NCBI GenBank assembly: GCA_910586555.1
Contig: CAJUJY010000045.1
Coordinates: forward strand, 1-29,542
DNA from: an uncultured Lachnospiraceae bacterium
Lineage (GTDB): Bacteria > Bacillota > Clostridia > Lachnospirales > Lachnospiraceae
Direction of reading: 5' to 3'
Length of the DNA: 29,542 nucleotides
The translations under genes were made by a program, and so were the position numbers. Below, piece by piece: positions 1 to 7,756 of the stretch; position 1 is the first letter of the stretch; every line of letters starts with the position of its first letter. The notes under the pieces are model-generated. The model was not told the origin of the DNA, searched no databases, and saw nothing but the letters and a program-made list of their open reading frames with translations.

Positions 1-69
1 CCATGCCTTCATTATATCTTATCTTTAACTTTTTGAAAATTGATTTCCGTGTATAATTATTTTAATCCC

Positions 70-98
70 TTGAATTTCCAGGAAAAATCTTGTAGAAT
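70..98 (+). promoter_or_regulatory. Putative sigma-A promoter of the MATE gene
   Basis: TTGAAT at 70-75 and TAGAAT at 93-98 are separated by 17 bp and lie about 120 bp before the preferred MATE start. A TATAAT at 52-57 is a second candidate -10, but its best upstream match (TTGAAA, 33-38) has only a 13-bp spacer. This call rests on box matches alone. Confidence 0.4.
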
Positions 99-218
99 AA
101 TCTAATGCGTGTCTGAAAATAATTTTTTGTGGAAATTAATTCCATAGGAATAAGTTTTTTACACGCCTTTATTGGCTTTTTACAAAACAAAATTTTTTAC
201 AGAAAGGAAGTTTTTCAC

Positions 219-1565
219 ATGGAGGATAAAACAACAGAAATTTTTAAAAATGCACCTGTCCCGAAAGCTGTTTTAAGCAATGCTATTCCATCTATTATAA
301 GTATGATTATGGTGCTTGCTTACAACCTTGCAGATACGTTTTTTATAGGACAGACTAAAAATCCTTATATGGTTGCTGCTGTATCGGTTGCTACCCCTGC
401 ATTTCTTATTTTTATGGCTATAGGGATGCTTTTTGGAATTGGCGGTACTTCATTAATTTCAAGAATGTTAGGGCAGGGAAAACAGGAAAAGGCTAAAAAT
501 ATTTCTTCATTCTGCTTCTGGACAGGTCTTGTAATTGGAGTTATTTCAATGGTTTTAATATGGGTTTTAAATAAACCTATATGCAGGCTTGTAGGTGCAA
601 GTGATGAAACCCTTGGCTACACTTCACAATATCTTGCAATACTGGCTGTTTCAGTGCCTTTTTTAATTATTTCAAATATGTACAGCAATATTATAAGGTC
701 TGAGGGATATGCCAAAAAAGCAATGGTTGGAATGATTATTGGAAATGTTGCAAATATTGTACTTGACCCTGTTATGATACTTTTGTTTAAGTGGAATATT
801 GCAGGGGCTGCTATAGCTACTACTATTGGGAATATTCTTGCAACTTTGTATTATATGGCACACCTTTTATCTAAAAATTCACTGCTTTCAATACGTTTAA
901 AAGATTATAAGGCAGGAGGGCGTATTGCAACAGGCGTACTTTCAATAGGTATTCCTGCTTCACTGAACAGCCTGCTTATGAGCACATCAAATATTATTAT
1001 AAATAACCTTATGAGTACTTATGGTGACATGGCAGTTGCAGGCCTTGGTGTTGCCATGAAAGTAAATATGATTGTAGTTATGCTTTTAATAGGGCTTGGA
1101 ACAGGCATACAGCCTCTTCTTGGCTACTGTTTTGGCGCTAAAAACAAGAAAAGGTATCTTGCTGTTTTAAAATTTTCAGTCTGCCTTGCACTTGCAATGA
1201 GTATAATTATGACAGTAATATGTTACCTTGGTGCCGGCCCGCTTGTAACAGCTTTCCTTGAAGATAAATCTGCTTTTGGTTTTGGCTTCCAGTTTTCAAG
1301 GATATATATAATATCAGGCCCGGTACTTGGCATACTGTTCGTGATGATAAATGCTATACAGTCCACAGGCGCTGCACTCCCTTCATTAATTCTTTCAATA
1401 TCAAGACAGGGGCTGCTTTTTATACCTATACTTTTTATTTTAAATGCATTAACAGACTCCGCGAAAATGCTTGTAATTGCACAGCCTGTAACAGATTACC
1501 TTGCAACAGCATTTTCAGTAGTGCTCTTTATAATAACATATAAAAAATATTTTAAAGATTTTTAA
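219..1565 (+). CDS. MATE-family multidrug/cation efflux transporter
   Basis: A 448-residue polytopic membrane protein of the MATE (multidrug and toxic compound extrusion) family, which exports cationic drugs or metabolites using a Na+ or H+ gradient. Family-like features are the N-terminal helix with the AYNLADTFFIGQ segment, the GIGGTSLISRMLGQG loop after helix 2, and the second-half repeat with LNSLLMSTSNIIINN and GLGTGIQPLLGYCFGAKN. About twelve hydrophobic segments and the length fit the family norm. An open frame runs back to a GTG at 129, but the ATG at 219 is preferred: it has an AGAAAGGAAG ribosome site at 201-210, and the family N-terminus begins there. This is the only plus-strand protein gene in the window. 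The substrate cannot be predicted. A structured repeat begins a few bases after its stop codon. Confidence 0.9.
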   Translation: MEDKTTEIFKNAPVPKAVLSNAIPSIISMIMVLAYNLADTFFIGQTKNPYMVAAVSVATPAFLIFMAIGMLFGIGGTSLISRMLGQGKQEKAKNISSFCFWTGLVIGVISMVLIWVLNKPICRLVGASDETLGYTSQYLAILAVSVPFLIISNMYSNIIRSEGYAKKAMVGMIIGNVANIVLDPVMILLFKWNIAGAAIATTIGNILATLYYMAHLLSKNSLLSIRLKDYKAGGRIATGVLSIGIPASLNSLLMSTSNIIINNLMSTYGDMAVAGLGVAMKVNMIVVMLLIGLGTGIQPLLGYCFGAKNKKRYLAVLKFSVCLALAMSIIMTVICYLGAGPLVTAFLEDKSAFGFGFQFSRIYIISGPVLGILFVMINAIQSTGAALPSLILSISRQGLLFIPILFILNALTDSAKMLVIAQPVTDYLATAFSVVLFIITYKKYFKDF

Positions 1566-1570
1566 CCCTG

Positions 1571-1632
1571 TTAAGCCAGACCTTTAAAATTTATGCTTCT
1601 TAAGCGGCGGGTTTGATTTACCAGGGCTTAAT
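1571..1632 (+). repeat. Structured intergenic repeat, copy R1
   Basis: The outer ends TTAAGCC (1571-1577) and GGCTTAA (1625-1631) are complementary, and GCTT-CTT-AAGC forms a small hairpin inside. The same layout and much of the sequence recur at 29453-29515 (plus) and 2468-2521 (minus). Shared blocks are CCTTTAAAAT near the left end and TTTACCAGGGCTTA (TTTGCCAGGGCTTT in the minus copy) at the right end. It starts 5 bp after the MATE stop codon in the sense direction, so it may act as a 3' UTR structure. Confidence 0.7.
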
Positions 1633-1650
1633 TAATGAGGTTGTTTTGCA

Positions 1651-1681
1651 AGCAGGCAAGTTGTGAATGCCTGCTTGCCTG
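1651..1681. repeat. Perfect 11-bp inverted repeat beside R1
   Basis: GCAAGCAGGCA and TGCCTGCTTGC flank a short AT-rich loop. No T-run follows on either strand, so it is not a standard intrinsic terminator. A GC-rich hairpin (TGGCAGG/CCTGCCA) also follows copy R2 at the right edge, so this hairpin may be part of a larger repeat element. Confidence 0.6.
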
Positions 1682-1747
1682 CTGCCAAATGCAGCTTAAA
1701 ATACGGATTGCCAATATCCGCTTGGCTTAAGGGGTTTAACTGCTAAA

Positions 1748-1792
1748 AAGGCTGGTACCTTACGGATTTCTATCCTTTAAAGTGCCAGCCTT
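1748..1792 (-). terminator. Intrinsic terminator of the P-loop kinase-like gene
   Basis: On the minus strand AAGGCTGGCAC pairs with GTACCAGCCTT (one G-U pair), and the RNA continues as CCAGCCTTTTTAGC, giving a U-tract. It lies about 20 bp after the stop of the 1811-2335 gene. Confidence 0.7.
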
Positions 1793-1810
1793 GAATATTT
1801 CCACTTTTTA

Positions 1811-2335
1811 TTATTTAGTTCCTAAAGCCTTACAAAACCTTTTTACATCTTCAGGGTTTCTTAATACTGTTACTTTATTATGGTATTTTTTGCACACTTT
1901 TTTATAATTATCCTGGTGTTTTTTGCTTCTTCCTTCATATAAAACCCACTTTATAAATTCCAGGTCAATTTTTTCTTCACAGCCGTTTGTCATTGATTTC
2001 CTGGTTTTGCCACGGTTTTTAAAATATCTCTTTATAACACGGTAAAGGCATATACTTCTGCCAAATGCCATGTAAATTATGTCTGTTGCTTCATTAAGCC
2101 TGCGGTTATAACATCTTTTTCTGTAATTGCCATCAATTACCCAGTTCTGGTTCTTATCAAGAAAATCTGTAATTATTGCTTCTTCTCCGCTTTTATCTCT
2201 TTCTTTCCAGCCAGGAAGCCAGTGTACACAGTCAAGATGCAGCACTTTGCATTTATATTTCCTGCCAAGTTTAATGGCAAGCGTGGATTTGCCGCTGCCG
2301 CTGTAGCCAATTATCATAATACGTTTCTCTTCCAT
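1811..2335 (-). CDS. P-loop nucleotide kinase-like protein (FlaR/topology-modulation-like)
   Basis: A 174-residue soluble P-loop protein. A Walker A motif GYSGSGKST lies at residues 10-18, directly after the first beta strand. It is followed by the LHLDxxHWLPGW segment and a VIDGNYR segment. Both are typical of the adenylate-kinase-like proteins often annotated as DNA topology modulation protein FlaR or AAA family ATPase. Basic residues cluster in RVIKRYFKNRGKTRK, where a lid region would sit. Phosphotransfer to a small molecule or nucleotide is expected from the fold, but the substrate is unknown, and the topology-modulation name is historical rather than a demonstrated function. The start is supported by a GGAGG site about 8 bases upstream. 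It is probably monocistronic, with its own terminator. Confidence 0.75.
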   Translation of the reverse strand: MEEKRIMIIGYSGSGKSTLAIKLGRKYKCKVLHLDCVHWLPGWKERDKSGEEAIITDFLDKNQNWVIDGNYRKRCYNRRLNEATDIIYMAFGRSICLYRVIKRYFKNRGKTRKSMTNGCEEKIDLEFIKWVLYEGRSKKHQDNYKKVCKKYHNKVTVLRNPEDVKRFCKALGTK

Positions 2336-2467
2336 TTAATCCTCCTATGCAGTTTTTAATTTTTTGTAGCAAGAAGCCCTGTCAAACGGATATTAACATT
2401 CTATATTTTAATTAATGCAAACAGACACCACAACCTGCCCGCCAACAAACGTCTTATTGCCGCTTTT

Positions 2468-2521
2468 AAAGCCCTGGCAAACCAAACTTTAAAAAATGTG
2501 TATTTTAAAAGGCTGGCTTAA
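2468..2521 (-). repeat. Structured intergenic repeat, copy R3
   Basis: Read on minus, it starts TTAAGCCAGCCTTTTAAAAT and ends TTTGGTTTGCCAGGGCTTT. It matches R1 and R2 at both ends with a shorter, more diverged middle. It lies about 27 bp after the GH31 stop in the sense direction. The outer stem has one mismatch. Confidence 0.65.
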
Positions 2522-2547
2522 TAAGGTTAGATATTATATCCTTATGC

Positions 2548-4545
2548 CTATATTTTATTAATAAGGTAATTCTGTCTTCCTTCCCTTAAAAATACAGGGA
2601 TTATGCCAATTGGGGCAGAAATTTCATACCATGCACCGCCTTTATATTCTTTGCCATCTGATGCATTAACCCATAAAGCACCTTCTGGCAGGTATACTTT
2701 TCTTTCCATTTTATGTTTATGGCAAACTGGTGCAACAAGTATATCTGCGCCAAACATATATGAATCTGTAATATCATAACATGTTTTATCTTCTGGAAAT
2801 TCATAAAATAATGCACGTATTACAGGTGTTCCTTTAAGATGGGCTTCTTCCATAAGGCTTCTTATATAACTACGCATAAGTTCCCTTATGTTAATATATT
2901 TTAACATAATTTTATAGTTTTCTTCACCATAGCTCCATATTTCATTATCTGCACCTGTCCATTCACGTACTTCGCCTTTTTTATTAATTATATCTTTACC
3001 TGGAAGGCGGCAGCCATGTATTCTCATAACAGGACAGAATGTGCCAAACTGGAACCACCTTATTAATAATTCCTGGAAATCTTTATCATCTTTAACACCA
3101 TTATGGAAACCGCCTATATCTGTTGTCCACCACGGAATCCCACTGATTCCCATATGTATTCCTGCACATATCTGTTTACGGAAATCCTCATAAGTTGACA
3201 TAATATCACCAGACCAGACAAGCGCACCATAACGCTGGCTGCCAGCCCATGCACAGCGTACAAGGTTTACAATGTCCTTCTGCCCTGATTTTTTCTGTCC
3301 CTCATAGAAAAGCCTTGAATATTCCCTTGGGTAAATATTTCCAGTCTGTTCCACAGAACCTGCATAATAACGGTAATTGCTAAAATCATAGCCTGTAAAT
3401 TCGGGTTCAGCTTCATCAAGCCAGAAAGTTTTTATACCATAATCTGCATAATTTTTTTTGCATTTTTCCCATACATATTCCCTTGTCCTTGGATTGGTTA
3501 CATCCATAAACACATTGTTGCCGTGGAATAACATCTGTATGTCAATACCAGAGTCCGCTTTAACAAGCAGTCCTTTTTGTTTCATTTCTTCAAAGTTTTC
3601 ACTGCGCCAGTCTACTTGCGGCCATATTGAAACCATTGTTTCTATACCCAGGTCATGCAGTTTCTGCACCATTGCCTCCGGGTCACTAAAATATTCTTCA
3701 TCAAAACGCCAGTCACCGCATCTTGGCCAGTGGTAATAATCAATTACAATTACATCTATTGGTATATTTCTTTTTTTATATTCTTTAGCAATATTTAAAA
3801 CTTCTTCCTGGTTATAATACCTTAGTTTGCACTGCCAGAAACCAAGCCCGTATTCTGGCATTATTGGCACTTTGCCTGTAACAGAGGCATAGGTTTCTTC
3901 AATCTGTGCTGGTGTATCACCAGCAGTAATCCAGTAATCAAGCTGTTTTGTGGAATTTGCAATCCATTCTGTAGTATTAAGCCCGAAATGCACTTCACCA
4001 ACAGCCGCATTATTCCAAAGAAAACCATATCCAAGGCTTGAAATATAAAAAGGTATGCTTGCCTGGGAATTGCGGTGCGCAAGTTCAAGGTTACAGCCCT
4101 TTAAGTCCATGATTTCCTGCTGGTACTGCCCCATTCCATATATTTTCTCATTCCTGTCAGACAAAAATGAAACCTTAAGCTTAAAACTTTCACCCTTTAA
4201 TGGCATAAAATGGCGTGCCTTAAGCGTTAAAGCCCCTCCATTTGGAATTTCAGATAAAAGGCAGTCCCCATTCTGGTTAAAAAATTTTATCTGTAATGCA
4301 TTGCCCCACTCCTGCACTGTTAATTCTGCTGTAATATTTCCATTACATATTGTGGCAGAAGTGCCATTTGTTTTAATGTCTGGTTTTAACTTTGGCACAT
4401 CAAGAAGTGCAGGGCTGTATTCTGTAATATCGCTTAAGATAGCAGAACGCACACGCAGGCTGTTTTTGCCCCATGGCATTATCATAACTGTTTCCCCGTT
4501 TTCACGGAAAAGAAGGCTTCCATCTTTTTCCTCAAAAAAATCCAT
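2548..4545 (-). CDS. GH31 family alpha-glycosidase (alpha-xylosidase/alpha-glucosidase type)
   Basis: A 665-residue cytoplasmic glycoside hydrolase family 31 enzyme with no signal peptide. The order is an N-terminal beta-sandwich (about residues 1-225, with IYGMGQYQQE and PFYISSLGYGFLWNN), the TIM barrel starting at EYGLGFWQC, and a C-terminal beta domain. The likely nucleophile is Asp377 in FWLDEAEPE, and the likely acid/base is Asp447 in VWSGDI, followed by IPWWTTDIGGF. These motifs fit retaining enzymes that cut alpha-xylosides or alpha-glucosides; substrate choice cannot be read from sequence. The frame extends 16 codons upstream, but the ATG at 4545 begins the recognisable N-terminus and has AAAGGAA upstream. 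The next gene upstream on the same strand is a Gfo/Idh oxidoreductase. The two may work together on imported oligosaccharides, though 193 bp with an inverted repeat separate them. Confidence 0.88.
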   Translation of the reverse strand: MDFFEEKDGSLLFRENGETVMIMPWGKNSLRVRSAILSDITEYSPALLDVPKLKPDIKTNGTSATICNGNITAELTVQEWGNALQIKFFNQNGDCLLSEIPNGGALTLKARHFMPLKGESFKLKVSFLSDRNEKIYGMGQYQQEIMDLKGCNLELAHRNSQASIPFYISSLGYGFLWNNAAVGEVHFGLNTTEWIANSTKQLDYWITAGDTPAQIEETYASVTGKVPIMPEYGLGFWQCKLRYYNQEEVLNIAKEYKKRNIPIDVIVIDYYHWPRCGDWRFDEEYFSDPEAMVQKLHDLGIETMVSIWPQVDWRSENFEEMKQKGLLVKADSGIDIQMLFHGNNVFMDVTNPRTREYVWEKCKKNYADYGIKTFWLDEAEPEFTGYDFSNYRYYAGSVEQTGNIYPREYSRLFYEGQKKSGQKDIVNLVRCAWAGSQRYGALVWSGDIMSTYEDFRKQICAGIHMGISGIPWWTTDIGGFHNGVKDDKDFQELLIRWFQFGTFCPVMRIHGCRLPGKDIINKKGEVREWTGADNEIWSYGEENYKIMLKYINIRELMRSYIRSLMEEAHLKGTPVIRALFYEFPEDKTCYDITDSYMFGADILVAPVCHKHKMERKVYLPEGALWVNASDGKEYKGGAWYEISAPIGIIPVFLREGRQNYLINKI

Positions 4546-4642
4546 ATAAATAACTATTCCTTTCTGCTGCCAAAAATTTCCTGGTAAAAACACTGATTTG
4601 TTTTATAAAATAAGTTATTGCAATTAAGCCATATAATTTATA

Positions 4643-4680
4643 ATTATCTGCAATCCAGAAAATAAAAAATTGCAGACAAT
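4643..4680. repeat. 12-bp inverted repeat between the GH31 and Gfo/Idh genes
   Basis: ATTATCTGCAAT (4643-4654) and ATTGCAGACAAT (4669-4680) are complementary with one G-U/G-T pair around a 14-bp AT-rich loop. There is no T-run downstream on minus, so it is more likely an operator or leader hairpin for the GH31 gene than a terminator. Confidence 0.45.
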
Positions 4681-4738
4681 AAAATATTACAAATAATAAA
4701 AAATACAGACTTTAGGAATCATATTACATTTACTGCCA

Positions 4739-5698
4739 TTATATTATTTTATGGTATATTAAATCCATTACACCCATTATCTCCAGGATTTTTTTATGCG
4801 GCATCTGTACACACTCTGTTTGTCCTGCAAGTATTGCCGCTGCTGCTGCCTCCAGTTCATATTCATAACCGCTAAATTGTAAAGGTGCAACAGTTTCTTT
4901 AATACATTTATGTTTTTTATTATATATTTTTATATTTTCAAAGTTATTTATATTATTAACTATTGCATAACCTTCTGTACCATAAACTATCCCCTGCCTG
5001 TCTGACGGGCCTGTTACAGAATTAAGTATTGTTGCAATAATGCCCTGCCTGCCATAGTATAGCATAATTCCACTAACCTGGTCAGCACCTTGTACTTTAT
5101 GCGCAATAACTTTACATTCTGTATAATCCATTCCTGCAACTGCATCTATAAAAGTTAATGGGTAAACGCCTACATCCATTAATGCACCACCGCCAAGTTC
5201 TTTTGTATGGATACGTTCCTTTTCCCATACAGGATACCCAAGGTTTGCATAAACTGCTGTTATTTTTCCAAGTTCCTTTAAATTTTTTAAAGCCTGGATT
5301 TCTTTATACAATGGCATATACCTTGTCCAGATTGCTTCCCCTGCAAATAAACCCCTCTCTTCTGCAAGACAAAGAACTTCTTTTGCTTCATTTAAATTCA
5401 TTGTAAATGGCTTTTCACAAAAAACTGCTTTTCCCATTCCAAGGCACATCTTCATCTGTGCAGCATGCTCTGATGGCGGCGTTGCAATATAAACCATATC
5501 AATATCCGGATCATTTAATAAATCCATATAACTTCCATAAGCTTTAGGAAGTTTATATTTTCTTGCAAAATCTTCTGCACGTTCTTTACTCCGTGAAGCA
5601 ATGGCAGCAGGGACAATACCTTTTACTTGTTCCATTGTTTTTATTATTTTGCCCGACATACGCCCTGCACCAATAATGCCAGTCATTACCCTGTCCAT
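4739..5698 (-). CDS. Gfo/Idh/MocA family NAD(P)-dependent oxidoreductase
   Basis: A 319-residue cytoplasmic dehydrogenase-like protein. The N-terminal Rossmann fold has GIIGAGRMSGK at residues 7-17, then ATPPSEH and the family hallmark CEKPF (Lys96). The C-terminal alpha/beta domain has GGGALMDVGVYP at 169-180, as in the dihydrodiol/xylose-dehydrogenase-like branch. Such enzymes oxidise or reduce a hydroxyl of a sugar, inositol or diol using NAD(H) or NADP(H); the substrate is not predictable here. The start is at MDRV; a second ATG four codons later is possible. The nearby GH31 suggests sugar metabolism, but this is inference from neighbourhood. Confidence 0.85.
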   Translation of the reverse strand: MDRVMTGIIGAGRMSGKIIKTMEQVKGIVPAAIASRSKERAEDFARKYKLPKAYGSYMDLLNDPDIDMVYIATPPSEHAAQMKMCLGMGKAVFCEKPFTMNLNEAKEVLCLAEERGLFAGEAIWTRYMPLYKEIQALKNLKELGKITAVYANLGYPVWEKERIHTKELGGGALMDVGVYPLTFIDAVAGMDYTECKVIAHKVQGADQVSGIMLYYGRQGIIATILNSVTGPSDRQGIVYGTEGYAIVNNINNFENIKIYNKKHKCIKETVAPLQFSGYEYELEAAAAAILAGQTECVQMPHKKILEIMGVMDLIYHKII

Positions 5699-5762
5699 AA
5701 AATAACCATGCCTTTCTTAATACCTGCAATGCCACTATACAAAAAATTTTTATGCCATACCC

Positions 5763-5794
5763 TGCATAATTCTTTTTTTACATTTAATTATGCA
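5763..5794. repeat. 9-bp inverted repeat upstream of the Gfo/Idh gene
   Basis: TGCATAATT (5763-5771) and AATTATGCA (5786-5794) are perfect inverted arms around a 14-bp T-rich loop. They lie 65 to 96 bp before the Gfo/Idh start and after the deaminase stop. No convincing T-run follows the stem on minus. It could be an operator or a weak terminator. Confidence 0.4.
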
Positions 5795-5842
5795 AAATAT
5801 TATGTTTTTTGCTTTCCTTGTTTTATACTGGATTTATGTTTT

Positions 5843-7132
5843 TTACTGTCTTTTCATACGTTCAATGCGTTCATTAGCCTGTGCATAGATTTCTTCTGCA
5901 TCTGTGCCTATATTAAATTTACCATCTTCGTAAAGGATTTTGCCTGCAACCATTGTCATTTTGACATTCTGCTTGCTTCCGCTGTAAACAATATTTTTAG
6001 CTATATTATTAAGTGGCTGCATATTTGGCTGGTGGAGGTCAAGCATTATTAAATCTGCACATTTGCCTTCTTCAATTGTATCACAGTCTGTAAGCCCCAT
6101 TGCAAGCGCACCACCAGATGTTGCCATATAAAGAATATCACTGGCATCAGCCGCAGAAGCATCAGGGATTGAAACTTTCTGTAATGCTGTAGTAAGGAAC
6201 ATTTCACGGAACATATCAAGGCAGTTGTTACTTGCTGCACCGTCTGTACCTATTGCAAGCCCTATTCCCATATCAAGCATTTTCTGTACAGGTGCAATGC
6301 CACTTGCAAGTTTCAGGTTAGAAGCAGGGTTTGTTACTATCCATATATTTTTTTCTTTGCAGATATTTAAGTCCTTATCTGTCATATGGACACAGTGGAA
6401 ACCACCTCCGCCATAATTAAACATGCCTATACTGTCAAGAAACTCTGTTGGTGTCATGCCATACCTTTCAATGCAGCCCTGTACCTCTTCCATTGTTTCG
6501 GAATTATGCGTGTAAACTGGTGCTTTATATTTCTCTGCAAGTGCTGCCATCTGCTCTAATATTTCCCTTTTAGTGGTATATTCTGCATGAAAACCAAGTT
6601 TATATGATATAAGGCTGCCATAATTATTAAAATGTTTATATTCTGCTTCTATTTCTTCAACTGTACCACCAAAATCATTAATACTGCCGCATAAAACTGT
6701 CCGGAAGCCTGCTTCTTCAGAGGCTTTTGCATTAGCTTCATTCTTCATATACATATCAAAGTTTGCTGTAATGCCGCTTGTAAGATATTCAAGTATTGCA
6801 AGCCTTGAATACCATAGTATATCTTCTTCTGTAAGCTTTGCTTCCATTGGAAAAACCCTGTTATAAAGCCATTCCTTTAATGGGAGGTCATCTGCATATG
6901 AACGTAGGAAAGTCATTGCGGAATGTGTATGCGCATCTTTAAAACCTGGCATTATTATATTGCCACAGGCGTCAATTTCCCTGTCCCATACAGGTGTATC
7001 TTTAATCTGTCCTGCTTCTTCTTTTGTGCCTGCAAATGAAATGCGCCCATCTTTTATATGGACTTCACCTTCTAAAATACCTGTACCTTTTACCATTGTA
7101 ATAATTTTTGCATTATAAATTCTGGTTTTCAT
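5843..7132 (-). CDS. mtaD: Amidohydrolase, 5-methylthioadenosine/S-adenosylhomocysteine deaminase type
   Basis: A 429-residue metal-dependent amidohydrolase of the MTA/SAH deaminase (TrzN/AtzB-like, TM0936-like) group, expected to deaminate adenosine-type products of SAM use to inosine forms. The metal-site HTH motif is at residues 68-70 in FKDAHTHSAMTFLR. Further expected residues are His209 and Glu212 in YTHNSE, the FHCVH histidine, and Asp297 in IGTDGAASNN. The length matches the family. Its ATG lies inside the last codons of the ParB-like gene (20-bp overlap), so the two are almost surely translated from one message. Cytosine- or guanine-deaminase-like activity cannot be excluded because the subfamilies share these motifs. 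Confidence 0.83.
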   Translation of the reverse strand: MKTRIYNAKIITMVKGTGILEGEVHIKDGRISFAGTKEEAGQIKDTPVWDREIDACGNIIMPGFKDAHTHSAMTFLRSYADDLPLKEWLYNRVFPMEAKLTEEDILWYSRLAILEYLTSGITANFDMYMKNEANAKASEEAGFRTVLCGSINDFGGTVEEIEAEYKHFNNYGSLISYKLGFHAEYTTKREILEQMAALAEKYKAPVYTHNSETMEEVQGCIERYGMTPTEFLDSIGMFNYGGGGFHCVHMTDKDLNICKEKNIWIVTNPASNLKLASGIAPVQKMLDMGIGLAIGTDGAASNNCLDMFREMFLTTALQKVSIPDASAADASDILYMATSGGALAMGLTDCDTIEEGKCADLIMLDLHQPNMQPLNNIAKNIVYSGSKQNVKMTMVAGKILYEDGKFNIGTDAEEIYAQANERIERMKRQ

Positions 7133-7664
7133 TTATACACTCCTGTTCTTCCTTTGCAGGCTGCCATGCCCTGCCGAAATTTACATCTTTAAAAAGTTCT
7201 GTAAGGCCTGTTATCTGTTTTAAACGCAGTATTTCATCCCTGTCCATTCCAAGATGCCTTGATATCCATGCATCAGACCTTCCAAGTTCACACAGTTCTT
7301 TAATAATATTGCTCATAAGGTCTACATTATGCGTGCCGCGTGCCCTGTTATGCCTTATGGTACTTGCCATTCGGCAGTCGATAGGCTTGTCTATAACAGA
7401 TACAGGAAGCATGCCTTTTTCACGTTTGTAAATATCAGGATAATCAAGCATAATCCTGTATCTGTGGAAGCCGTCCACAATTATATATAAGTCCTCTTTA
7501 TCCTCAAAATAGCACACAACAGGCATTGTATAGCCATCTTCTTTAATACTGTCATATAACAGTTCAAGTTCAGGGGGTGCGACAGAGTTTGGATTATATG
7601 TATTAGGTACAATTTTTTCAACAGGCACAGAAATTACGTTATAAACTGGACTTTTATAAACCAT
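7113..7664 (-). CDS. ParB/sulfiredoxin-fold protein, IbrB-like
   Basis: A 183-residue protein with a ParB/Srx-like N-terminal domain. It has VPVEKIVPNTYNPN near residues 13-26 and the core motif VDGFHRYR at 63-70, followed by IRHNRARGTHNV at 103-114. A predicted helix-turn-helix (about 115-145, GRSDAWISRHLGMDRDEI) follows. Family members include chromosome-partitioning ParB nucleotidase domains and IbrB, which in E. coli is encoded next to the PAPS-reductase-like IbrA and is needed for Eib surface-protein expression. The same pairing is seen here: the IbrA-like gene ends 92 bp upstream. No parA or origin-like sequence is nearby, so plasmid or chromosome partitioning is unlikely. A GGAGGGG site precedes the start. 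Its molecular activity is unknown. Confidence 0.8.
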   Translation of the reverse strand: MVYKSPVYNVISVPVEKIVPNTYNPNSVAPPELELLYDSIKEDGYTMPVVCYFEDKEDLYIIVDGFHRYRIMLDYPDIYKREKGMLPVSVIDKPIDCRMASTIRHNRARGTHNVDLMSNIIKELCELGRSDAWISRHLGMDRDEILRLKQITGLTELFKDVNFGRAWQPAKEEQECINENQNL

Positions 7665-7756
7665 ATTACCCCTCCATTCTTACTAAAACCTGTAAACCCA
7701 GGTACAAATACAAAAAACTTCCATATATGGTTTCCTGTATTATATTTCCTGGAATT

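Noticed and set aside
129..218. Upstream GTG start for the MATE gene giving 30 extra residues
   Set aside because: No ribosome site lies before it, while the ATG at 219 has a good one and matches the usual family start.
1651..1681. Terminator of the MATE gene
   Set aside because: The stem is strong, but there is no T-run on the plus side.
5627..6052. Plus-strand frame of 141 codons
   Set aside because: It lies opposite the deaminase and oxidoreductase genes, is rich in Phe/Cys/His as antisense shadows are, and has no ribosome site.
7113..7664. Chromosome or plasmid partitioning ParB
   Set aside because: There is no parA, no parS-like site and no long DNA-binding C-terminus. The PP-loop neighbour points to the IbrB-like group.
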